From Burhinus oedicnemus (taxonomy: Eukaryota > Chordata > Aves > Charadriiformes > Burhinidae), in contig VFFE01007653.1 in the NCBI GenBank assembly GCA_008921705.1, positions 531,058-595,057 of the forward strand: a DNA stretch of 64,000 nucleotides, given 5' to 3'. Of this stretch, positions 53,601 through 64,000 are shown one piece after another. The position numbers were made by a program, and so were the translations under genes. Under the pieces are notes generated by a model. That model was not told where the DNA came from and ran no database searches. It was given only the letters and a program-made list of their open reading frames with translations. The stretch's first letter is position 1. Each line of letters opens with the position of its first letter.

Positions 53601-53877
53601 ATTTTACCTAAAACTGCATGGAAGATCTGCCCTCCTGCCCTCAACAGAAAAACAAACCATACATAGTGTGTATTGTTTAGGACTCTGTGTTCTTGCAGCT
53701 GTTTAAAGACAAAAATTATTTTACTTAGAAAATGAATTAAAAGTGTTAGGAAATTTGGATACAATGAGCTCACCCTTCATTGGCATTGTGAGTATTTTGT
53801 GCTCCTGGAATACTCAGGAATTCAAACTCAAAAGATATTGATTCCTAGTGAATAATAGTAGTCATGCTAGTAGTAGT
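47637..53877 (+). other. PDE4D: PDE4D D9-UCR1 intron, segment 4 (no gene seen)
   Basis: AT-rich intron between the paired CR1 tails and the antisense CR1 copy. A short GC-richer patch around 48.0-48.13 kb consists of degenerate GCTGG/CAGCTGG words. I see no exon, RNA gene or identifiable transposon. Confidence 0.5.
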
Positions 53878-54775
53878 CATAGAATCATATAGTAGTTTGG
53901 GTTGAAAGCGACCTTAGAGATCATCTAGTTCCAACACCCCTGCCGTGGGCAGGGACACCTTCCATTAGACCTGGTTGCTCAAAGCCCCATCCAGCCTGGC
54001 TTTGAACATTCCCAGGGATGGGGCATCCACAACTTCTCTGGGCAACCTGTTTCAATGTCTCACCACCCTCTCAGTAAAGAATTTCTTCCTGATATCTACT
54101 CTAAATCTACCCTTTCAGTTTTGAAGCCATTACCCCTTGTCTTATCACTACATGCCCTTGTAAAAAGTCTCTCTCCACCTTTCCTGTAGGCCCCCTTTAG
54201 GTACTGAAAGGCTGCTAGAAGGTCTCCCTGGAGCCTTCTCTTCTCCAGGCTGAACAACCCCAACTCTCTCAGCCTGTCTTCATAGTGCACCAGCCTGCTG
54301 ATCATCTTTGTGGCCCTCCTCTGGACTCGCTCCAACAGGTCCATGTCCTTCTTATGTTGGGAACCCCAGACCTGGACGCAGTACTCCCAAGTGGGGTTCC
54401 ACAAGAGTGGAGTAAAGGAGCAGAATCACCTCCCTCGACCTGCTGGCCACACTTCTTTTGATGCAGCCCAGGATGCAGTTGCCTTTCTGGGCTGTGAGTG
54501 CACATTGCCGGCTTCTGTTGAGCTTCTCACCAACCGACATGCCCAAGCCCTTCTCCTCAGGGCTGCTCTCAATCTGTTCTCCACCCAGCCTGTATTTGTG
54601 CTTGGGATTGCCCCGGCCCAGCTGCAGGACCTTGCACCTGGCCTTGTTGAACTTCATGAGGTTCTCACACACCCACCTCTCAAGCCTGTCCAGGTCCCTC
54701 CATATGGTATCCCTTCCCTCCAGAGTGTTGACTGCACCAAACACCTGAAGGTACACTCGATCCCACTGTCCGTTT
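53878..54775 (-). mobile_element. CR1 LINE fragment, 5'-truncated, antisense
   Basis: The 3' end is at 53878, where CATAGAATCATATAG is the complement of the CR1 tail. Reading the minus strand, the element encodes the C-terminal part of the ORF2 reverse transcriptase: a SGIECT stretch near 54765, then [58 protein letters not shown], and [17 protein letters not shown]. At least one frameshift near 54.37 kb separates the two long frames. A small deletion between SGIECT and AVNTLEG appears to remove the FADD catalytic motif and its surroundings, so the copy cannot be functional. The long plus-strand open frame across it is only its complement. The 5' border is approximate. Confidence 0.95.
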
Positions 54776-56086
54776 CACCATGGCGTGGCAATATCATTAT
54801 TAACTTATGGCACTATAAGCTGCAAAGGATGTTTGAGTGTAGTGTTCATGATATCCTGCCCTTGCCAATATGTTTTTCAGTGGGTTTTTTGTGAGCAGAG
54901 CTCACAATGATCACAAAGGTGCAATGAATAGGGAAAATGAAATGCAAAGAGGAGCTTTGCATTGTCCAAGATCACCCAGCAGGCTGGTGGCAGAACTCTC
55001 ATTTGATGTATTATGGATTAAGCTTTATTAGCTCGAGATTGATAATGTCATGTAGTAGTAGCACATTGGAGGACACAGAAAAAATATTCAGGCATAATCA
55101 AATGAAATCAAATGTGGGAAGAAGTGTATGTCTTAGGATTTACTGACACTGAATTGTTCTGAAAACTACAGTGGAAAGAGGATTAAATTGCTAAGCTTTC
55201 TTGAAGTTTGTTTAATACCATTTTCTAAATAGCTTTTTTTAAAAAAAACCAAACACATTTTGCTTTTCTACATTCAAACTGTGAAAGTTGAATACAAAAT
55301 AAATAATATAGTCTGAGGGCAGCGGAAAACTTGCAGTTCCAGGAATATGTGCAAAGTAACAATGAAATAAAACTTGAAACCAAGGTCCATTCTGTCCCAG
55401 GCAATGTGCATCTCTGTCAAAATAGGCAATATACGTTTCTTTGATTAGTTCATTTAACAAAGAAAAAAAGGCCATGGGAATGCTGTCACTTCAGTAAAAC
55501 ATTAAAGCAGCAACCTCACTGCAACCTCAGGTCAATGATAGATAACAGCAAGAAACAAGCTAGTGCAGAGAGTAGCAGGTACCTGCTGTGTCACCTGCAT
55601 CAGGCTGAAGTCTAATCAACAGCTGACATATACTGAATATTTTCTTTTCTGCTGTCATTAGATATAATGGAAAACCGGTGGGTGTCCTTCACATGAACAC
55701 TTTTTTCCAAAATGAGTACTTTAAATGGGTTCGTTACAAGTACGTAATATGATGCTAACATTTATACGTGTTTCAAAAATCATGTGAAAGATGCTCTGAT
55801 CATCCCTCATTCCTAAATGCTTTAGCAGTATTATTTAAGTTCCCATTAGTATGGCAAATGAGCCCAAGTAGTTATAAGCCAAGGTCTCATGCACACCTTT
55901 CCTACTATGCTGTAAAACTAAAACTGGTCTTTGGTTTTATAGAGACTCAACTAACTAGGGCAACAAAAGTCATCTTCCACTTCTAGCTGGATAAAACGTC
56001 CTTCATCCCATCAGATGGAGACATAATCTTGCTAATCCACGCATTTGTAACCTCTGAGATTGCACACCACCTCACGTTAAGTAAAA
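54776..56086 (+). other. PDE4D: PDE4D D9-UCR1 intron, segment 5 (no gene seen)
   Basis: AT-rich intron between the antisense CR1 copy and the L2-like remnant. I see no exon, RNA gene or recognisable repeat. The last 150 bases or so may be a further degraded part of the L2-like element, but I could not align them by eye. Confidence 0.45.
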
Positions 56087-56330
56087 ATGGAGCCACATGC
56101 TCCAAAAAGACTCCATACGGTACCAAACGCAGCTGTCAGGCTGCTAAGCAACGCAGGTTGCTGTGATCACGTCCTCCCAGCACTGCCCACCCTGCATGAG
56201 TTTCTAATTGATTGCAGACTCCCATTCAAGGTCTTTGCACTAATTTTCAAAGCCCTTTGTGGAATGTCACAGGCTATGTGAAAGAGCATCTTCTCTTTCC
56301 TTCTCTTTCTTTCTATCCCCTCACCCTTCA
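56087..56330 (+). mobile_element. L2-like LINE reverse-transcriptase remnant, sense
   Basis: A 64-codon open frame from 56087 encodes NAAVRLLS, then CDHVLPALPTLHEFLIDCRL and PFKVFALIFKALCG. The order resembles the conserved segment near the reverse-transcriptase C-terminus of L2 and related LINEs (family pattern roughly NAAARLL...HVTPVL..LHWLPI..R..FK.L...FKAL.G, from memory). After 56281 the likely continuation, KEHLLFP, lies in another frame. The copy is short and old, and I see no L2 3' end repeats. A conserved non-coding element derived from an L2 fragment is another possibility. Borders are approximate. Confidence 0.6.
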
Positions 56331-57245
<915 letters not shown>

Positions 57246-60200
57246 ACATTATAAAATAGTTTTAGCTTTTCCAGTCACAAGAAATTTCTTTCAAAAATCA
57301 AAGACAGTAGTCACTTATGCTACCGAAGTCATGAGTAACTGTTTGTTTATTTCTTTAAAGCAGCTTGTGCTTGTTTCTGCAATTTTCTGAAAGTGACGAT
57401 ATCATGAGAGTGTACTTCTTGTGTTTATACACTTTATTAGCTTTGACAGAATAACGGTGACAGTCAGTACTGGTGTATCAAAATACTAAAGAAAACTCTG
57501 ATTTCCTGGCTAGCAAGTTATTTTCCAGAGAAGGTATACAAACTCAATTTCTGCTTCTTAATATTCTTAAGAAAAGGATTCCGTTTATTTGCACCAGGTA
57601 TTTTTAGGTTTTTAGAAAAAAGATTTATCAGCTGGCAGAAATTAAGAAAGTCAAGAGAGGCAAAAATTAGTTCAAATATCTTTTTAACTAAATGGCAAAA
57701 TTTTAACAAAAGGAGTTTGGAAAGTTATTCTATCCTCTCTCACTATTCTTCTGTGATGTGTGTATTTTCTGCTAGTGGATGATACTTTTCAAGTATGTGT
57801 AGACCCCAGGTTGCATGGGTAGTAGAAGTCAGACGCGGATCTCTGTTTATTTGTAAGACACTAAAATCATGTTACATGTCCTAGTTCCTAGTCACTTGTA
57901 AGTAGTAGAAATGAAGAATAACTAATGTTTTTTGTTTGTTTGCCTTATCTTCTCTAAATTTAACTGCCAAGTAGGTGTTTATGGTTCAATTATAAATCAC
58001 TAAAATAAAGGACCAGGTTTGTAAGGGACCCCTAGTGAACAAGGAAGTCTAAAGCATTAAAAATCCAGCATTAATATAAAGGCTATTTTTTAATGACACC
58101 AAACCCAATCAATGTCCTCTGTAAAAAATAACAGAGTCAGTACACACAACAAAGGAAAAAGGTTTTCATAATAATGAATGAAAATTCACCTGGTATTTAA
58201 CTTGCAGTTGTTATAATTGAACACTCCTATTTTTAGCTTGCTTATAATTTTTAGAAATGTTGATTAGTCCATTGAATTGTAGCTTTCTTCCTATGTAAGT
58301 GTCAAGATGAGAAAAATTCATGCCTTTACAGAGGTTTGTTGTAAGGTCCACCATACGTCAGTTAAGCCCTGTAGATGGAAGTACTTAGCAAGCTTTGTGC
58401 CCAGTGTGACTAATTTTGGTTTAGACAAAATGAGTAAGAAAAAGACCAATCCATTGTGCCTTGTTGTAAGGAAAAAACACATTTCACTTTCAAATAGTGA
58501 CCCCCTTCCAGCAAATCTTCCTCTGACAAATAACCTTTCTTTTAAATGGACAAGAGTCAAGCTTTTAGTGTGTCACCTGTGCCAGGATACCATTTGGAAA
58601 GACTTTCACTTTCGGGGGGGCAATCCAGGTCACTGTGTTGCTTAGATGAGTCATTTCAATTAAGAATTCAATTAGTGCTCCATCCTTGAACTCATAATCC
58701 ACTTCTGCATTTCCTAGAATTCTGGGTAATATTTCAGCACATGGCAGTAAATTGGATAAATGATTTAATTACTGAAACACTAAGCACAGTTTTTCCTTTG
58801 GATATTTGTATCTATTCTTCCATTCAAAATTTTCTTAAAACACATCTGTGTACAAAATTTGTCAGACCTCACATCTGGATAGATTTTCACAGTCTCCTGT
58901 CACAGAAGAGCTGTTGTACTAAGGTAAACATTCCTGCCACTGTTTAGGATGGGAGCACATTAAGAAATGTAAAAGGGAAGTTGTTCTAACCATGGAATAT
59001 TAATCATAGATCAGTAGGCCTAATGATAATAATCTTGATTATATCACAGAAATGAAGTAAAAGAAAACTAAGGAATTAAAGAGAGGAAAGTTTAAAAAGC
59101 TAGAATGTGAGAAAAAAAAAAGAAAAAATATCACAAAGCTCTTTATATATGGGATCAAGCAGAAACTAGATGTGGTCATGGAAAGGAAACCCACTGAAGA
59201 TTATTAAAATAGAGAAACCACTCTGGTTCAGGACATTCCTAAATAAGGTGGAGGCAGGAAGAGTTGTAAGGGGAAGTATAACACAAATTTTAGATTACTC
59301 CCCAATTATCCTATTTCCCTTTTGCATCTATCTACATGCTTAATTTGAAGTATTGTATGTTTCTTAAGCCTGAGCAAAATATATGACAAAACATACACAT
59401 CATTCAGGTAATGCAGATGAATTAATTGTACCTAACAATTTAACCTAGAATCCCCTGATTTTTCAGTACTTGAGCTACTAACCTCAATATTTCACTTTTT
59501 AAAGTAAAATAGAAAGCAAAAGGCATGCATCTGTTATTTGGAGGGAGTATAACATAAAGACTTCTGTCACTTCCATTACTCTCAAATACTGTGCTTACAG
59601 TAATACATTTCACTTCAGTAGCAGCAGATGAAACAAAAGCAAAACTTCAAGGTTTTAGCCAAATATGGAGTGTTGTGATCAAAGAGAACCAGTGGATGGC
59701 AGTGCTAAAGTACTGAATTCATCATTCTCTCATTATTTATTATTTGTGCTGCAGCAGCAGCTCTGAGCTCCAGCCAAGGAAGGGAAGACAGACATGCTCA
59801 GTTCGTTGCAAACCCAAGAAGAAAAGATGGGCTCTGCCACAAACAACTTGAAGCTGAAGCATAAGATGATAACCAAGAGACTAATACAGTCAGATACTAT
59901 CCCCAGGAGAAGGTACAACGTGAGTCTCTATGCCCAAAGTAGTAAATCTCACAGAGCAGCCAAAGGGAGTTTCATTCAGTGAGTTGAGATGGAAAGTAAC
60001 AGAGACAAGGGCAGAGAAGGGGGAGGTGGAAAGTTTTGTAAAATCAGAGAGACTAAAATATATGTCAAGTGAGGAGTCAGGTTAGCTAAGGAAAAGGATA
60101 AAAGACAGGATGAGTGCAAGGCTGCTTAGATGAGAGAAGGTTAGTGGGACAAATGCGGGTGCAGTTACGGCACTGAAAAGGGCAGAAAAAGCATGTGTGT

Positions 60201-60805
60201 GGTAAGAAAGGAAAAACAAATAAAAAGGAGTGGGAGTCAGTAACATATTTTTTCAATTGTCTCTTGGAAGAAAAAGCATAGTCCTAAAGAGGAAAAAAGC
60301 AGAACATGGAAATGATATGAGGAGTTGAGAAAAAGCCATTCAAGGCTGTGAGCTGGAGAAGCAGATGGTTTAGCAGGAAGATGCAATGTCCAAGGCAGAA
60401 GAGCACAGATGCGTTGGGAAGCCTCGCTGAGGGATTTCCAGCAGAGAGATGAGGAAGTGCAAGAGAAAAAGAAGTGAATGAGCAAGCCAGTAAGGATCAG
60501 TGAGCCAACGTGAGGAATTACAGAGCAGGATCTGTGATGACAGAGTAAAACAATTTTAAAGAGGAGGAGAATAAAGAATAGAAAATTGGAAAAAAAAAAA
60601 AAAAAGTCCCCAACAGCACAGTTACAACACTGGGAAAAAAGGGAACAGAAGCCTGCTGAAAGATGAGAGAAGCCATCAGTGTTGTACTGTAAGAACTGAC
60701 AGATTTACATTTGAAGGCATCAGTGAAGCAGGGAGCTTTGAATGTGGATGTCTTGCAGAGGTGGCCTGATTACTTAATACTCACCTGTTTGAACTGCTGT
60801 TGCTG

Positions 60806-60846
60806 CTCCAAGCTAATTTGCTCCAAGCTAATTTGCTCCAAGCAAA
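60806..60846. repeat. 15-bp tandem repeat, about 2.7 copies
   Basis: CTCCAAGCTAATTTG at 60806-60820 is repeated exactly at 60821-60835, followed by the partial, mutated copy CTCCAAGCAAA. It is a small minisatellite in an intron. Confidence 0.9.
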
Positions 60847-62061
60847 TGCAGACAGAGGCGGCAGTGGTAACACTTTTTATGTCTTTCTTGCTAAGGGATC
60901 ACTGCTCTGATTAAGGAAGCATGAGATCGAATTTGTGGATGATTTCTGTTTTAGCAAAAAACTGTTCTCTAACGAGGTTAAAAAATGCATTCTTCAGTGA
61001 AATCATTAGCACTCTCATGAACACTAGAAAGAAGCCAATAAGCAGTTCACTAGCTAGGGCAGAACCCATGTTTTAACTGGCAGAAAACCTTGTGTAGTCC
61101 CCCTGTGATCCTGAAGAAGCAGACCAGAGTGTAGTAGGCCAGACTAGAGGACCAAGAGACTCTCAGTCCAGAAGTCTGTCTGAGCTCCGCTATGTCTTCT
61201 GAATATATCTAGGGGAAAAGGTGTGTGACAATACGCATTCCTTAAGCCTACCCTCTTCCCATTTCCACAAGGTCACAGAACACAGCTCAGAGGCAACACC
61301 CTGGTCATTCCAGGACTTGGCCAACTGAACCTCACTCAGTAAAAAAGTAGCTGGTGTGGGGAGCTTTATGGACTTCTTTAGAGAGGCTCAGCACTGTTTC
61401 CTTGATCGAGTGAAATATTAGTATAAGCTCTAATTAGTATAATTACCAAAATTTGCTAATTTCTAGTAAACCTTGCTTCCACCTTTTAAGCACCAGAACC
61501 CAGCCAGGGAATACTGACCACAGGGAACTAACTGCAGGTCGTTGGCCTGGTGATCTGCTACATGGCCAAATGGCCACCAGTACACCCATTCCTCAAACTG
61601 GCCAGCCTACTGATATTCTGCCAGTGCCTTCTATAGAAAGTAGCATCCCTCTGCTGCAGTCCCTGGTAAAACAAATGTCAAGAGGATGCAATTTACTCCA
61701 GGATTTTTTCCCTGTAACTACAGTATTATCCTACCTCCTCCTAGAGGATGTGCTGTTTTAGAGACTGTATTTGAATGTATCTGTAAACCCTGGATCCACG
61801 TTTACAAAAGAAGAAAATCCTCTCAAACCCAGATGTGGTCTACTTTGGAACAAAAAGAGCCTCTGTAGTCTGATAAACATGGATACTGGCATATGGAGAT
61901 TTGGGTTGTTTTGTCAGGGTGAATTATCCCCTTCTTCAATAGCTGGAGAAATAGTTGTGGGATTTTTAATTTGTGTATTTTTTTTCCAAATAAAGCCAAA
62001 ATAATCTGTAATTTTGCAAAGAATAGAGCAGCAGAATTATTCTGGCTGCAACAATTACCTT

Positions 62062-62100
62062 AAATAAAGGGAAATTCCGACGCAGGGAATTCCCTTATTT
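62062..62100. promoter_or_regulatory. Inverted repeat containing two NF-kappaB-consensus-like sites
   Basis: AAATAAAGGGAAATTCC (62062-62078) and GGGAATTCCCTTATTT (62085-62100) are imperfect reverse complements around a GACGCA centre. GGGAAATTCC at 62069-62078 and the palindrome GGGAATTCCC at 62085-62094 both fit the published kappaB consensus GGGRNNYYCC. The sites start 16 bp apart. This may be a regulatory element, a hairpin, or a chance palindrome. Confidence 0.45.
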
Positions 62101-64000
62101 GTCAGTGACTGGCAGGTCTGGTCCTGACCTGAAGCTGTGAGCTGGCTGAAATATCCCTTTAACTGGCATGTGGAACAACTGCCAGAGAAGAGAATTTCTG
62201 AGGTAAACTCACACACATGTTTCCCAGTTCTCGACAGTCTGTTCAGCTTTTTAAAAAATTGCATTGTATTCAATCTGGATCAGATTCATAAAGGGAATGT
62301 GCTTTAAAATAATGGCAGACAAAGATGGCAAACCTAGACAGTTAATAAGGTTTACCTGAGCCTTTAATATGCTGATAGTATAATGAAATGAAGACATATT
62401 TTCTCATCCAGAACGGGAAGCCAAAATGCTAGTGATACAGCTTATTGTTCTGTTTATGAGCCAGGAATGCCTGGATTTATTAATAAAATGCTATGTGTAT
62501 GCATCTGAAGTTACCTGTTCCCTGAAAGGGTCTGGCCAGGCCTCCAGGAGAGCAGAAAAGACCTGCAGTTACTGAGCAGAGTATTTACACTTCAGTTTAA
62601 CAAATTAGAAATAATTGTCTTTCTTTTCAGATAAACTGCTATTGAAATTCCTTATGATTTATCAGATTCTTTTCTTAGAATCTGTGATATTACTGTATCA
62701 GAGATATTACTGGCTGAGAAAAGCCAGTTAAATTTCAAAGTTCAGCCTGCTTTAAAAAAAGCATTTTCTATGTGTGTTGCAGCTTATAAACAATTTTTAA
62801 TGAAAAAATGTATTAAGTTACTTGAGACATTTATTTTTCCATGGAAAGAAATGTACTTACACGGCTTTAGAAAAAATAGGCCAATATTTTGCTTCATTGG
62901 GTTTTGCTTTTGGGTTCTTAAGATATTTTAAATTGAATAAATCTCCAGGTAGCAGCTTAAATTAAGCTAAGTAATTAGGAAGTCGCTTAAAATCTTTTTT
63001 TTGAGTTATAAAGAAAAACATTTTGAAAAAATACCACTGTGTCCTTTCCAGTTGCTATGGACATTTTACAAATGGAATCCAAACCAAAGAACTCAGGAAT
63101 CAGTTATGTGGTAAACAAAAAGAGAATATTTTCACATTGAGAAGGCTTCTTTTGATCTGCTTTTTAATTCAGAAGATTCTAAGGTGTTTTAAGGATATGC
63201 CTTTATATGGTTGATGAATCAGGATTTTTTTTGATGAAATGCAAATTTATTTTATCTTATGATCAGATAATACAGAATCATTACTGGGTTTATGTCCGAA
63301 TGCTAAAACCTAATAATTTTCCAAATATTTCCAATATTTTCCAAATATAACACATCGCTTCCCCTTCAAACACTTTTAACGTAAGGTGTTTTTTTCCCTC
63401 TTCTGGAAATAATGGATGTTTGAAACAAAATGGCAAGTTACTGCTCCTGTGCTAAACAAAGCAGCCTAAATTTCTAAAACTGTTCAGTCAAAGGTGGTAC
63501 GTTATTAAAAACATGGTACCAAAACTGATTCTTAGCTGGGATTTCAGCTACATCACAGCACTGCTCATCCCTGGGCTTGCTAGACAGATCTGCAGTGGAG
63601 GGGAGGGAGGACGGGTGTGTTTTGTGTCCGTAAACCTGTCGAGGCAGTACTGAAGGATGGGAGCAGCGCGGAGAAAGGGAACTTTGTAAAGAGGGATTCG
63701 AGTGTTTTTGGGGATGGCTATTAGACTGTTTTTCCAGCTCAGTGATCACCTACACGCACAGGCTGAATCTATTTCACAACCCAGAAGAAAATTAGCCCTT
63801 GTTTCACCCCTCAGGGCACAAACAACGCTCAGTATGCTTGCAATGGCACTAATGCTGTGTTAGCTGTGGAGTTCATTCCCTAAAAATGGACAAACTGAAA
63901 TTCTGATGGTTTTACCTTGGTTTTTTTGAAGTTTTCTTGTTTCTTCTTATATACATACATTTAGGGGCCTTTGAATTTGGTTAGGGGACCCCTAAACCTT

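Larger units (their letters stand above)
57246..64000 (+). other. PDE4D: Next PDE4D intron (no further exon seen)
   Basis: About 6.8 kb of intron downstream of the UCR1 exon. The next coding exon should begin with residues like HGDDLIVTPFAQ, and I did not find it, so it lies beyond the window. From about 59.0 to 60.7 kb the plus strand is visibly purine-rich (GA-rich with A runs, including a long A run at 60590-60605). A 15-bp tandem repeat lies at 60806-60846 and an inverted repeat with two kappaB-like sites at 62062-62100. No transposon was recognised. Confidence 0.6.

Noticed and set aside
54310..54894. 194-codon plus-strand ORF, the longest in the window
   Set aside because: Most of it is the complement of the minus-strand CR1 reverse-transcriptase sequence, so it is not an independent gene.

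Overview
This window looks like vertebrate, and most probably bird, nuclear DNA. It is AT-rich, has almost no coding sequence, and its recognisable repeats are CR1-type LINEs with the short ATTCTATR-like 3' tails typical of birds. I cannot name the species. The locus is PDE4D, the cAMP-specific phosphodiesterase 4D gene, read on the + strand. In chicken this gene is Z-linked (established knowledge, not visible here).

Only two exons are supported. The first, at 26919-26983, is an alternative first coding exon whose 21 complete codons and final split codon match the PDE4D9 isoform-specific N-terminus. The second, at 57048-57239, is the 192-bp common exon of the long isoforms that opens the UCR1 regulatory module and carries the RRES protein kinase A site. 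The D9 exon ends two bases into a codon and the UCR1 exon opens with the third base, so they join in frame across a 30,064-bp intron to give ...AMC-FDVDNGT. Everything before 26919 is intron for longer isoforms and 5' flank of the D9 promoter. Everything after 57239 is the next intron. No further PDE4D exon was found in the last 6.8 kb.

The introns hold two 5'-truncated, inactive CR1 copies (23418-24163 on +, 53878-54775 on -), two successive CR1 3' tails (47423-47521 and 47562-47636), a much older degraded CR1/L3-like copy on the minus strand (about 31945-32780), and an L2-like reverse-transcriptase remnant (about 56087-56330). Small tandem repeats, homopolymers and alternating purine-pyrimidine tracts are scattered between them. 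A GC-rich, CpG-containing block lies about 1.6-2.0 kb downstream of the D9 donor. It is the best candidate for an uncharacterised regulatory element or alternative first exon. No rRNA, tRNA, CRISPR array or bacterial-type operon is present, and I see no novel multi-gene system.
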